From the NCBI GenBank assembly GCA_044238875.1, contig JBIICM010000011.1:1-26555 (forward strand): a stretch of 26,555 nucleotides of DNA. Direction: 5' to 3'. This document shows positions 14,147 through 22,987 of the stretch, in pieces. Position 1 is the first letter of the stretch; each line of letters opens with the position of its first letter. This stretch comes from JAIBAI01 sp044238875. Lineage in GTDB: Bacteria > Bacteroidota > Bacteroidia > M30B66. Both the position numbers and the translations under genes were made by a program. The notes below the pieces were generated by a model. It did not search any database. It saw only the letters and a program-made list of their open reading frames with translations, and was not told the DNA's origin.

Positions 14147-16972
14147 ATGAAATCAAATCCGCACGACGACAAGCGACTTTTTCTGCTGGATGCCTACGCA
14201 TTGATTTACAGGGCTTATTTTGCGTTCAGCCGTAATCCGGTGGTTAACTCAAAAGGCATGAATACCAGTGCGGTTTATGGCTTCACCAATACGCTGATTG
14301 ACCTGATCACCAAAGAAAAACCCACGCATCTGGCAGTGGTGTTTGATGCCGCCGAAGAAACCGCCCGTGCTGCTGAATTCAGCTTTTACAAAGCAAACCG
14401 GCAGGAAATGCCGGAAGACATTGCCAACAGCATACCCTGGATTAAAGAAATCATTCAGGCTTTTTGTATCCCCATTCTGGAGGTGCCTGGTTATGAAGCG
14501 GATGATATCATTGGCACTATTGCAAAGCAGAAGGCAAACGAGGGGCATGTGGTATATATGGTTACTCCGGATAAGGATTACGGTCAGCTGGTAACCTCTG
14601 GTATATTTATCTATAAACCGGGCCGCCAGGGCAGCGATGTGGAAATTCTGGGAGTAGATGAAATCAGGCAAAAATGGGAAGTTGATGATCCGCTTCAGGT
14701 GATTGACATTTTGGGTTTATGGGGTGATGCGGTTGATAATATTCCCGGCGTTCCGGGAGTGGGCGAAAAAACCGCAAAAAAACTCATCAAAGATTTTGGC
14801 TCCATGGAGCAAGTGCTTGCCAGAGCCGCTGAGTTAAAAGGGAAGTTGCGCGAAAATCTGGAACAGTTCTCAGAACAAGCCATGGTGTCGAAAATGCTGG
14901 CAACTATTATTCTCGATGTACCCGTGTCTGTAAGCGATGATGATCTGCTGATCAGTGAGCCCGACAGGGAGAAGCTTGCTGCTATTTTCGCTGATCTCGA
15001 ATTTCGTACGCTCGGAAAAAGGATTTTGGGCGATCAGTATTCTGTAAACCTTGAAAACACAAGTGCTAAACCCAAGGCCATGAGGTCTGCGGCCGTTGGT
15101 CAGCTATCTATGTTCGATGATACGCAAAATGAAGAACCTGCCCTGCCAGAGCCGGTTAAAGGCCGAAACATCAGCAATACTGAGCATACGTATCATCTGG
15201 TAAGTGACAGGGCCGCCATGACAGCATTGGCAAAAATGCTTGAACAGCAGAAGGAGGTTTGCTTTGACACGGAGACCTCCTCACTTGATTTTTTTACCCT
15301 CGAACTGGTGGGGCTTTCCTTCAGTACCAAGGCAGGCGAAGGCTGGTATGTGCCGGTTCCGTCTGACCGGGCGCAGGCACTCGAAATTGCTGCCATCTTC
15401 AGAAACGTACTTGAGAGTCCTGTCATTGTAAAAATCGGTCAAAACATTAAATTTGATTTGCAGGTTCTCCGCCGGTTCGGCATTACTTTAAGTGAACCCT
15501 ATTTTGATACCATGCTCGCGCATTACCTGGTAGAACCCGACCGCAAGCATGGCATGGATTATCTGAGCGAAACCTACCTGGGGTACACGCCGGTTTCAAT
15601 TACTGAGCTCATCGGTAAAAAGGGCAAGGGGCAGGGTAACATGCGGGATGTTCCTTTAGATAAGGCAGCCGAATACGCTGCCGAGGATGCTGATGTTACC
15701 TTTCAACTTAAACAGACCCTTGAGCCCTTGGTTGAAAAAAGAGAAGTAAGCGCTTTATTACATCAGATTGAAGAACCTTTGATCAGCGTGCTGGCTGATA
15801 TGGAGTACGAGGGGGTAAAAATTGACCGGGCGTTTTTGCAGAACTATTCAGATGAACTTCAGCATGATCTGCTGAGGTTAAGGAGCGAAATATGGGAGCT
15901 GGCCGGACAGGAATTTAACATTGACTCACCCAAGCAACTGGGCGAAATATTATTTGTAAAACTCGGCTTGCCCGGCGGAGAAAAAACAAAAACCGGACAG
16001 TTCAGTACCAATGAGGAAGCGCTGCTGAAACTGGAAAAGGAGCATCCGGTTGCCGCAAAGCTGATGGACTACAGGGAACTTACAAAACTCAAGTCAACTT
16101 ATGTTGATGCATTGCCTGCCCTTATCCATCCGCAAACAGGCCGCATACATACCACTTTCAACCAGACCATTGCTGCTACCGGGCGACTCAGCTCCATCAA
16201 TCCCAACCTTCAGAATATTCCCATCCGCACAGAGCGCGGGCAACGTATCCGAAAGGCGTTTGTGGGCCGTGATGCCGATCATCTGATCATTTCGGCCGAC
16301 TATAGTCAGATTGAACTGCGCCTTGTAGCAGAAATTGCTAAGGAAGAATCAATGATTGAGGCGTTCAGAAAAGGCATTGACATTCACCAGGCAACAGCGG
16401 CCCGTGTATATGGCGTTGCGCTTGACAAGGTTACAAGGGAGATGCGCAGCAATGCCAAAATGGTAAATTTCGGTATCATCTATTCAATCAGCGCCTTTGG
16501 TTTGTCGCAACGGCTTGGCATACCCCGCAAGGAGGCCGGCGCATTGATCGAGAACTATTTTGCGCAATATCCCGGCATACGGCGTTACATGAACGATACG
16601 CTTGAATTTGCACGACAGCATGGTTACGTTAAAACCATGATGGGCCGCAGGCGTTACCTGAATGACATCAATTCAAGAAACTTCACGGTTCGCGGTTTCG
16701 CCGAGCGTGAAGCCATCAATTCACCGGTGCAGGGTTCGGCAGCCGATATGATCAAGATTGCCATGATCAACATTCACCGGGAGATGAAAAATCGCGGCAT
16801 GAAATCCGCCATGACACTCCAGGTGCACGACGAACTGGTGTTTGATGCGCACCGCTCTGAAGTTGACGAACTGAGGGAGCTGGTTTCTTCACGGATGAAA
16901 AACGCCATTAAAACCACTGTTCCTATTGAGGTTGAAACCGGCATCGGTGAAAATTGGCTGGAGGCACATTGA
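14147..16972 (+). CDS. polA: DNA polymerase I
   Basis: A 941-residue three-domain polymerase for gap filling, Okazaki fragment maturation and repair. The 5'-3' exonuclease domain occupies about residues 1-290 (LLDAYALIYRAY at the start, YEADDIIGT, TPDKDYGQL, GVPGVGEKTA). The 3'-5' proofreading domain appears active: DTETS with Asp374 and Glu376, then GQNIKFDL and YAAEDADVTF. The polymerase domain has motif A SADYSQIELR (Asp718), motif B REMRSNAKMVNFGIIY and motif C QVHDELVFD (Asp895). Length and motifs are complete. The ATG at 14147 directly follows a -7 box. Transcription should end at the nested hairpin shared with convergent metF. Confidence 0.97.
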   Translation: MKSNPHDDKRLFLLDAYALIYRAYFAFSRNPVVNSKGMNTSAVYGFTNTLIDLITKEKPTHLAVVFDAAEETARAAEFSFYKANRQEMPEDIANSIPWIKEIIQAFCIPILEVPGYEADDIIGTIAKQKANEGHVVYMVTPDKDYGQLVTSGIFIYKPGRQGSDVEILGVDEIRQKWEVDDPLQVIDILGLWGDAVDNIPGVPGVGEKTAKKLIKDFGSMEQVLARAAELKGKLRENLEQFSEQAMVSKMLATIILDVPVSVSDDDLLISEPDREKLAAIFADLEFRTLGKRILGDQYSVNLENTSAKPKAMRSAAVGQLSMFDDTQNEEPALPEPVKGRNISNTEHTYHLVSDRAAMTALAKMLEQQKEVCFDTETSSLDFFTLELVGLSFSTKAGEGWYVPVPSDRAQALEIAAIFRNVLESPVIVKIGQNIKFDLQVLRRFGITLSEPYFDTMLAHYLVEPDRKHGMDYLSETYLGYTPVSITELIGKKGKGQGNMRDVPLDKAAEYAAEDADVTFQLKQTLEPLVEKREVSALLHQIEEPLISVLADMEYEGVKIDRAFLQNYSDELQHDLLRLRSEIWELAGQEFNIDSPKQLGEILFVKLGLPGGEKTKTGQFSTNEEALLKLEKEHPVAAKLMDYRELTKLKSTYVDALPALIHPQTGRIHTTFNQTIAATGRLSSINPNLQNIPIRTERGQRIRKAFVGRDADHLIISADYSQIELRLVAEIAKEESMIEAFRKGIDIHQATAARVYGVALDKVTREMRSNAKMVNFGIIYSISAFGLSQRLGIPRKEAGALIENYFAQYPGIRRYMNDTLEFARQHGYVKTMMGRRRYLNDINSRNFTVRGFAEREAINSPVQGSAADMIKIAMINIHREMKNRGMKSAMTLQVHDELVFDAHRSEVDELRELVSSRMKNAIKTTVPIEVETGIGENWLEAH

Positions 16973-16989
16973 AGCTTCCGATTATCTGT

Positions 16990-17042
16990 TATCTGGCTAC
17001 GATGGCTTCAGGTTAAAGATTTCAACCGAAGCTTGCCAGATA
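16990..17042. terminator. Nested hairpin between convergent polA and metF, bidirectional terminator candidate
   Basis: Three stacked stems lie one inside another: TATCTGGC/GCCAGATA (16990-16997 with 17035-17042), GCTTC/GAAGC (17005-17009 with 17028-17032) and GGTT/AACC (17011-17014 with 17024-17027), loop 17015-17023. It starts 17 bases after the polA stop and precedes the metF stop by about 10 bases. No T run follows on either strand, so its role in termination is inferred from position and structure. Confidence 0.5.
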
Positions 17043-17052
17043 GCGACATCAA

Positions 17053-18006
17053 TCAGTACGCCCCTTTTACAATCTGCTTTACGGCTTCCGACTTACCCAT
17101 GGTGTAGAAATGGATACAGGGTGTACCCTGTTGAATCAATTCTTTGGCTTGCTGAATGCCCCACTCTATACCTACACGCATCACCTGCTCATTGTTTTTG
17201 CATTTTTCAAGCTCGTCGGCCAATGCTTCCGGTATATCAATGTGGAATGTTTTAGGCAGGAAGCTGATGTGCTTCAGCGTTGTGATGGGCTTTAATCCCG
17301 GTATAATCGGCACCTGAATACCTGCCTTCCGGCAGGCCTCCACAAAGCTGAAAAACTTTTGATTGTCGAAAAACAGCTGCGTAACGATATAATGCGCTCC
17401 GGCATCTACTTTTTCTTTCAGATAGCGGAGGTCGGTCTTAAGGTTCTGCGCCTCAAAATGCTTTTCAGGGTAACCTGCCACACCAATGCAGAAGTCTGTG
17501 GGAATGCCTTCAACAATTTCATCATCCAGGTAATTACCCTGATTCATCCCAACAATCTGCCTTACCAGGGTTGATGCATTGGCATGCCCGTCTTTTTCGG
17601 GTACAAAAACAGATTCTCCTTTAACAGGGTCACCGCGTAAAGCCAGCACATTGTCTATTCCCAGATAATGCATATCCAGCAGTGCACTTTCGGTTTCATC
17701 GCGGCTGAATCCACCACAAATCAGATGCGGCACCGTATCGACCCCGTATTTATTTTTTATGGCAGCACAGATACTAACAGTGCCGGGGCGCTTACGCGTG
17801 GAGCGCTTTTCATGCAAACCGTTGCTGAGTTTCTTGAAAACGAACTCTTCCCTGTGGTAGGTAACATTGATGAAACTGGGGTTGAATTCCAGCAGCGGAT
17901 CAATCCCATCGAATAAATCCTGAATATCCCGGCCTTTTAATGAAGGCAATACCTCGAATGAGAAAAGCGTGCTTTTCGCTTTATCTAAATGTTCGGTTAC
18001 TTTCAA
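17053..18006 (-). CDS. metF: Methylenetetrahydrofolate reductase
   Basis: A flavoprotein of 317 residues that reduces 5,10-methylene- to 5-methyl-tetrahydrofolate for methionine synthesis. The fold opens with LFSFEVLP, where Glu18 corresponds to the catalytic glutamate; FINVTYHRE, PHLICGGFSRDE, NVLALRGDP and YIVTQLFFDN are family blocks, and GIQVPIIPGLKPI is near the folate site. The start is TTG at 18006: no ATG lies in frame before the catalytic glutamate, and the sequence from TTG matches the usual N-terminus. A -7 box ends 17 bases upstream. The gene is alone; no metH lies next to it. Confidence 0.95.
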   Translation of the reverse strand: MKVTEHLDKAKSTLFSFEVLPSLKGRDIQDLFDGIDPLLEFNPSFINVTYHREEFVFKKLSNGLHEKRSTRKRPGTVSICAAIKNKYGVDTVPHLICGGFSRDETESALLDMHYLGIDNVLALRGDPVKGESVFVPEKDGHANASTLVRQIVGMNQGNYLDDEIVEGIPTDFCIGVAGYPEKHFEAQNLKTDLRYLKEKVDAGAHYIVTQLFFDNQKFFSFVEACRKAGIQVPIIPGLKPITTLKHISFLPKTFHIDIPEALADELEKCKNNEQVMRVGIEWGIQQAKELIQQGTPCIHFYTMGKSEAVKQIVKGAY

Positions 18007-18023
18007 ATCGCTTAAACTTACTG

Positions 18024-18031
18024 CAAACTTA
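18024..18031 (-). promoter_or_regulatory. -7 box (TAAGTTTG) of metF
   Basis: TAAGTTTG on the minus strand fits TAnnTTTG exactly and ends 17 bases before the TTG start at 18006, which supports that start. No riboswitch-like fold fits in the short leader. The rest of 18032-18132 shows no feature. Confidence 0.6.
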
Positions 18032-18132
18032 ACTAAAAATATAGTCGCTGAAATGTTGCCATCAACCTTTCATGATTAATTATTTCAGAAGCTTTGATAC
18101 CTGATGAGCTAATTCAAGGTTGTTTATAATTT

Positions 18133-18377
18133 TCATATTTCAGTTTTTTCTATACCAGCCTGTTTCAAGATAGCAAACATTGTCCCCTTTGGTATGTCAC
18201 CGCGGTACCTTCCTCAATAAGCAGGTCAATATACCCCTCAATAACTTCCCGGGCCATTTCCAATGCATGGGTTAGATTTTCTCCATAGGTGATACAACCA
18301 GGAAGTGCCGGCACAGTGACAGTGAAGCCGCCTTCTGGTTCCTCGTTAAGCAAAATGCGGTAGGTGCGTGTTTTCAT
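18133..18377 (-). pseudogene. Collapsed hicB-hicA toxin-antitoxin remnant
   Basis: From ATG 18377 the first ~55 residues are a HicB/UPF0150-type antitoxin: KTRTYRILLNEEPEGGF, then TVTVPALPGC and the helix region ending in LLIEEGTAV. The frame then changes character and stops at 18165. In another frame, 18198 to 18133, the sequence reads DIPKGTMFAILKQAGIEKT, which is the typical C-terminus of a HicA mRNA-interferase toxin. The end of hicB and most of hicA, including the catalytic-histidine region, are missing, which implies an internal deletion in an ancestral hicB-hicA pair. A 70-residue hybrid HicB-like protein could still be made, with a foreign tail; toxin activity is not expected. Confidence 0.7.
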
Positions 18378-18427
18378 ATCTGTAAAGATATAAAAACCCC
18401 TTGCGACTTCATAATCGCAGGCTTTCG

Positions 18428-18435
18428 TATTTTCG
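18428..18435 (+). promoter_or_regulatory. Possible -7 box (TATTTTCG) of leuS
   Basis: TATTTTCG has one mismatch to TAnnTTTG and lies 29 bases before the leuS ATG. A TTG at 18401 is 24 bases upstream, longer than usual spacing. Confidence 0.35.
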
Positions 18436-18464
18436 CCGGGATAATAAAGCGCAGCAAAACAACC

Positions 18465-21443
18465 ATGGAGCCGGATTTCAGAGAAATAGCCCAAAAATGG
18501 CAAAAGGAGTGGAGAAAAAATAAGGTTTACAAAACAGAAACCAACCGGGAGAAACCGAAGTATTACGTGCTTGATATGTTTCCCTATCCCTCCGGAGCCG
18601 GACTGCATGTGGGGCATCCACTTGGGTATATCGCGTCGGATATTGTAGCGCGCTTCAAGCGGCTGGAGGGTTACAATGTGCTTCACCCGATGGGCTTTGA
18701 TGCCTTTGGTTTGCCTGCAGAACAATATGCCATCCAGACCGGAAAACATCCCGCCGAGACCACCGCAGCCAACATTGCCCGATACAGGGAACAACTTGAC
18801 AACATCGGTTTTTCATACGACTGGGACCGTGAGGTGGTCACCGCTGACCCGAAATATTACCGCTGGACACAATGGATTTTTCTCAAATTGTTCAACGCCT
18901 GGTACAATAACATCAGTCAGAAAGCAGAGCCAATCGACACACTCGTGCAGCATTTCTCAACAGCAGGCAGTGCGGGATTAAGCGGCGCAGGTGCCATGCA
19001 TGATCAATTCAATGCGGTGCAATGGAGGGCGATGAGCGAAAAAGAGAAAAGTGACATCCTGATGCAATACCGGCTCGCTTATCAGGATTACGCCACCGTA
19101 AACTGGTGCGAGGCGCTCGGTACAGTTCTGGCCAATGATGAAGTGAAGGATGGTTTCAGCGAAAGGGGAGGGCATCCGGTTGAAAAACGACGCATGCGGC
19201 AGTGGTTTCTCAGGATTACAGCCTATGCCGACCGTTTGCTCAACGACCTGGAAACGCTCGACTGGACGGATTCGATGAAGGAGATGCAGCGCAACTGGAT
19301 CGGACGATCTGAAGGAGCTATGGTGCGTTTCAGCCTCCCCGGCCATGCTGCACAAATTGAAGTATTTACTACCCGGCCTGACACTATTTTTGGGGTTGAT
19401 TTTCTTACCCTCGCCCCAGAACACGAACTGGTATTACAGATTACTACCGATGCCTGTAAAAAAGAAGTTGAAGACTATGTAAATGTGGCGAAGAACCGCA
19501 GTGAACGTGAGCGGATGGCTGAGGTGAAAAGAGTGAGCGGCGTTTTTACCGGTGCTTATGCCCTGCATCCATTCACCGGAAAGCAAATACCGGTTTGGGT
19601 GGGCGATTATGTATTGGCCGGTTATGGTACCGGTGCAGTGATGGCAGTTCCTGCCGGGGATCAGCGCGACTGGGATTTTGCGAAATATTTTAGCATACCC
19701 GTTACACCCATTCATGAAGGGGTGGATATTTCAAAAGCTGCCGACCCTACCAAAGAGGCCCGTATGATCAATTCAGGTTTTCTTGACGGCCTTACGGGCA
19801 ATGCGGCCCTTCAAAAGGCGATTGACGAAATTGAGAAGGCTGGAATCGGGCAAGGACGGGTGAATTACCGCCTGCGCGATGCAGGATTCAGCCGGCAACG
19901 CTACTGGGGCGAACCATTTCCGATTCTTTACCGGGAAGGTATCCCCTTTGCGCTGGATGAGAAAGAACTGCCGCTCGAGTTGCCGGTGATGGATGATTTT
20001 AAACCAACAGGTCAGCCTGAAGGTCCGCTGGTAAGAGCAAAAAAATGGGTACACACCCCCGCCGGAGACCGCGAAACGGATACCATGCCCGGTTATGCCG
20101 GATCTTCATGGTATTTTCTCAGGTACATGGATGCATCAAACCAAGATGCATTTGTGTCGGCAGAAGCTGAACAATACTGGCAGGATGTTGACCTTTATAT
20201 CGGCGGCACCGAACATGCCGTTGGCCATCTGCTGTATGCGCGTTTCTGGCAGAAATTTCTTTACGACCTGGGTTATGTTTCCAAAAAAGAGCCGTTTAAA
20301 AAACTGATCAATCAGGGAATGATTCTGGGTAATTCTTCGAAAGTATATTTTCGAAAAGGCCCTTCTGATCATTCATCGGGCTTAACGCCTGATGCGCTCC
20401 TGAACAGCCGTGTTACATTTGGCAATAAGTTATATAAGTTTTATATATCCGCGGATATTGCAAAAGAAAAACTCAAAACGGATGCAACTTATATCAGCGC
20501 TGAAACCGAGAATATTCCCATCGAATACGTAAAAAACAATCATGTTGATTTAATCGGTTTAACCGCGAAAGAGCAAAGATTTACGGATTGTGTTTTTATT
20601 TGTAAAGAGGGCTTTTTCATGAACGGAAAATTACTCAGTTACAGTTTGCTAAATGAGAAGTTTCGAGCCCATGAAATGGCAAAGCCAGGTGCAGATGACT
20701 GGATTGAAACAGGCAGTGAAACCGTAACTTTCATAGCAGAGAGTGAAGTTGAAAAAATGTCGAAATCGAAATTCAATGTTGTTAATCCGGATGATATTAT
20801 CAGCGAATACGGTGCAGACACCCTTCGTTTGTATGAGATGTTTCTTGGGCCGATAGACCAGCCAAAGCCATGGAATACGAACGGCATCGAAGGGGTGTAT
20901 CGTTTTCTGAATAAACTGTGGAGAATGTTTTTTGATGAGCAGGGAAATCTTAAAATCCAGGATACTGAGCCAACAGAAGCCGAGCTGCGCATTCTGCATA
21001 AAACAATCAGAAAAACCAAGGAAGATATTGAGCGTTTCTCCTTTAATACAGCTGTAAGCAGCTTCATGATTTGTATAAACGAACTGCAGGAAATTAAATG
21101 TACGAATAAGCGGATATTAAAAGAACTGCTGGTTATTCTTTCTCCGTTTGCCCCTCATATTACTGAAGAATTATGGCAGTTTGTTCGTTCTGATCAGGAT
21201 GAAAAATTTATTGTCAATGAAAAATTTCCGCAGTGGAAAGCGGAATACATCGCCGAAAGTTCAGTCAACTATCCGGTAGCCTTCAACGGAAAGGTGCGTT
21301 ATCAAATTACAGTACCGGCAAATATGCCGCAGGCTGAAGTTCAGGCTGCCGCTCTTGCCCACGAAGAAGCATCCAGGTGGCTCAGCGGTGCTCCGAAAAA
21401 AGTAATTGTAGTACAAGGCAGAATGGTTAATGTGGTGGTATAA
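18465..21443 (+). CDS. leuS: Leucyl-tRNA synthetase
   Basis: A class I synthetase of 992 residues that charges tRNA-Leu. The HIGH motif is HVGH at residues 48-51 in PYPSGAGLHVGH; the CP1 editing domain is recognisable by TTRPDTIFG and GTGAVMAVPAGDQRD; SSWYFLRYMD and GGTEHAVGHLLYARFW mark the catalytic core; KMSKS is at 764-768. About 145 residues separate GMIL from KMSKS, against roughly 60 in Escherichia coli LeuRS, so a large insertion is present; Bacteroidota enzymes are known to be longer here, but this stretch is more AT-rich than the flanking codons. The tRNA-binding C-terminal domain is present. The ATG at 18465 gives the usual N-terminus. Confidence 0.96.
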   Translation: MEPDFREIAQKWQKEWRKNKVYKTETNREKPKYYVLDMFPYPSGAGLHVGHPLGYIASDIVARFKRLEGYNVLHPMGFDAFGLPAEQYAIQTGKHPAETTAANIARYREQLDNIGFSYDWDREVVTADPKYYRWTQWIFLKLFNAWYNNISQKAEPIDTLVQHFSTAGSAGLSGAGAMHDQFNAVQWRAMSEKEKSDILMQYRLAYQDYATVNWCEALGTVLANDEVKDGFSERGGHPVEKRRMRQWFLRITAYADRLLNDLETLDWTDSMKEMQRNWIGRSEGAMVRFSLPGHAAQIEVFTTRPDTIFGVDFLTLAPEHELVLQITTDACKKEVEDYVNVAKNRSERERMAEVKRVSGVFTGAYALHPFTGKQIPVWVGDYVLAGYGTGAVMAVPAGDQRDWDFAKYFSIPVTPIHEGVDISKAADPTKEARMINSGFLDGLTGNAALQKAIDEIEKAGIGQGRVNYRLRDAGFSRQRYWGEPFPILYREGIPFALDEKELPLELPVMDDFKPTGQPEGPLVRAKKWVHTPAGDRETDTMPGYAGSSWYFLRYMDASNQDAFVSAEAEQYWQDVDLYIGGTEHAVGHLLYARFWQKFLYDLGYVSKKEPFKKLINQGMILGNSSKVYFRKGPSDHSSGLTPDALLNSRVTFGNKLYKFYISADIAKEKLKTDATYISAETENIPIEYVKNNHVDLIGLTAKEQRFTDCVFICKEGFFMNGKLLSYSLLNEKFRAHEMAKPGADDWIETGSETVTFIAESEVEKMSKSKFNVVNPDDIISEYGADTLRLYEMFLGPIDQPKPWNTNGIEGVYRFLNKLWRMFFDEQGNLKIQDTEPTEAELRILHKTIRKTKEDIERFSFNTAVSSFMICINELQEIKCTNKRILKELLVILSPFAPHITEELWQFVRSDQDEKFIVNEKFPQWKAEYIAESSVNYPVAFNGKVRYQITVPANMPQAEVQAAALAHEEASRWLSGAPKKVIVVQGRMVNVVV

Positions 21444-21489
21444 ACTGGCCTGTATTTGAATCTTTCAAAAAATAATTACGGATTATAAA

Positions 21490-22254
21490 ATGCGTATCGC
21501 AACATACAATGTGAACGGGCTTCGTTCGGCGCTCAGCAAAGGACTCATGCAATGGATAGAGGCTACAGCCCCTGACATGCTTTGTTTGCAGGAAATCAAA
21601 AGTCAGGCCGACCAGCTTGATCTCGATCTTTTCAGGGATGCGGGCTATGAGCCTTATCTTTTTCCCGCTCAGAAAAAAGGGTACAGCGGTGTGGCCATCT
21701 TAACCAGACAAAAGCCTGATGCGGTAAGCTACGGAATGGGTCATGATTTTTATGACAGTGAGGGGCGCTCCATTCGGCATGATTACGGTGACCTTACACT
21801 GTTGAGTGTATATTTTCCTTCGGGTTCAAGCGGGGAGGAACGCCAGTCCGTAAAAATGCGCTTTCTGGAAGACTTTCACAACTATGTAGCTGAGCTGAGG
21901 AAGTCGCGCCCCAATCTTGTGATATGCGGAGACTATAATATTTGTCACAGGCCCGTTGATATTCACAACCCGGTTTCAAATGCCAACAGCAGCGGTTTTT
22001 TGCCGGAAGAACGTGAATGGATGGAGCAATTCATCAACAGCGGATTTACCGATGCTTTCAGGCATCTGAACAAAGAACCTCACCATTATACCTGGTGGAG
22101 TTTCAGGGCCAATGCACGGGCGAAGAATCTTGGCTGGCGCATTGATTATGCCATGGTAAGCCAACCTTTGCAGGAAAACATAAAAAGGGCGGTTATAATG
22201 CCTGATGCGCGGCACAGTGACCATTGTCCGGTGTTGGTTGAACTGAACCGCTGA
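21490..22254 (+). CDS. xth: Exodeoxyribonuclease III / AP endonuclease
   Basis: A 254-residue member of the exonuclease III family for base excision repair: cleaves at abasic sites and removes blocked 3' ends. Active-site features are Asn7 in TYNVNGLR, Glu35 in LCLQEIK, Asp148 and Asn150 in GDYNICH, and Asp244 and His245 in HSDHCPV. GRSIRHDYGDLTLLSVYFPSG is typical of the ExoA group. It starts 46 bases after leuS on the same strand and may be cotranscribed. The stop lies only four bases from the stop of the convergent response regulator gene. Confidence 0.95.
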   Translation: MRIATYNVNGLRSALSKGLMQWIEATAPDMLCLQEIKSQADQLDLDLFRDAGYEPYLFPAQKKGYSGVAILTRQKPDAVSYGMGHDFYDSEGRSIRHDYGDLTLLSVYFPSGSSGEERQSVKMRFLEDFHNYVAELRKSRPNLVICGDYNICHRPVDIHNPVSNANSSGFLPEEREWMEQFINSGFTDAFRHLNKEPHHYTWWSFRANARAKNLGWRIDYAMVSQPLQENIKRAVIMPDARHSDHCPVLVELNR

Positions 22255-22263
22255 AAATTCAGC
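22250..22263. terminator. Short hairpin spanning both stop codons of xth and the regulator gene
   Basis: GCTGAA (22250-22255) and TTCAGC (22258-22263) form a six-base stem with a two-base loop between the convergent genes, overlapping both stop codons. It is short and lacks a T run, so terminator activity is tentative. Confidence 0.3.
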
Positions 22264-22951
22264 CGGCCTCCGAAGGATCAACCAGCCGGAAACCCTTGCC
22301 ATGCACGTTCAAAATTTCAATGCCAGAATCTTCAGAAAGGTATTTTCTGAGCTTGGTGATATAAACATCCATGCTGCGGCCGCTTTCCAGCTGATCACTC
22401 ATCCAGATGGAACGAAGCGCAAAGTTGCGTTCCAGCAAATCGTTCTTGTGAACGCAGAGCAGCTGCAACAATTCTGCCTCACGGGTGGTGAGCCGCTGAA
22501 TACTCTGGCCAATAACAAGCTGCTGTAAATTGGGGTTGAAAGTATATTTACCGATCCGGTATTCTGCAGGGGCGCTTTCCTGAACGTTCTTTTCGGTACG
22601 CTTCAGAATTGCACGTATGCGCATCTGCAGCTCCTCCATGCTGAAAGGTTTTGTTATATAATCGTCAGCGCCCGCTTTAAATCCTTCGATGGCATCTTCC
22701 CGCATCGTTTTGGCCGTTAAAAAAATAATCGGCACATCTTTGTTGTTTTTTCTGATTTCGCGTGCGAGCATAAATCCATCCATTATCGGCATCATCACAT
22801 CAAAGATGCAGATGTTCCATTTCTCCTTCAGGAAGGCCTGCAGCGCCAATTCGCCGTTAACGGCCAGATGCACACTAAAACCTTTGGCGCTGAGGTATTC
22901 CTGAATCAGCATTCCAAGGTTGGGGTCATCCTCTGCCAGCAAAATCTTCAT
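22259..22951 (-). CDS. rprY: OmpR-family response regulator, RprY-like
   Basis: A 230-residue regulator: receiver domain with acidic pocket in AEDDPN, phospho-acceptor Asp51 in IFDVMMP, Thr79 in FLTAK, Lys101 in DDYITKPF, then a winged-helix DNA-binding domain from about residue 130, with LTTREAELLQLL and RSMDVYITKLRKYL. It closely recalls RprY of Bacteroides fragilis, the partner of RprX, which has been linked to stress and envelope responses. It lies 36 bases downstream of the kinase gene on the same strand and is presumably its partner and last in the operon. Confidence 0.9.
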   Translation of the reverse strand: MKILLAEDDPNLGMLIQEYLSAKGFSVHLAVNGELALQAFLKEKWNICIFDVMMPIMDGFMLAREIRKNNKDVPIIFLTAKTMREDAIEGFKAGADDYITKPFSMEELQMRIRAILKRTEKNVQESAPAEYRIGKYTFNPNLQQLVIGQSIQRLTTREAELLQLLCVHKNDLLERNFALRSIWMSDQLESGRSMDVYITKLRKYLSEDSGIEILNVHGKGFRLVDPSEAG

Positions 22952-22987
22952 TGTAAAACAAAATTACGATTTATTTGAACAACAGTT

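Noticed and set aside
18165..18794. A 209-residue minus-strand protein running through the start of leuS
   Set aside because: Its first ~139 residues are the antisense of leuS; only the last 70 residues match a HicB-type protein, with an ATG at 18377.
20639..21067. Minus-strand open frames within leuS
   Set aside because: They overlap the KMSKS region of leuS, which is clearly coding on the plus strand, and show no recognisable domain.
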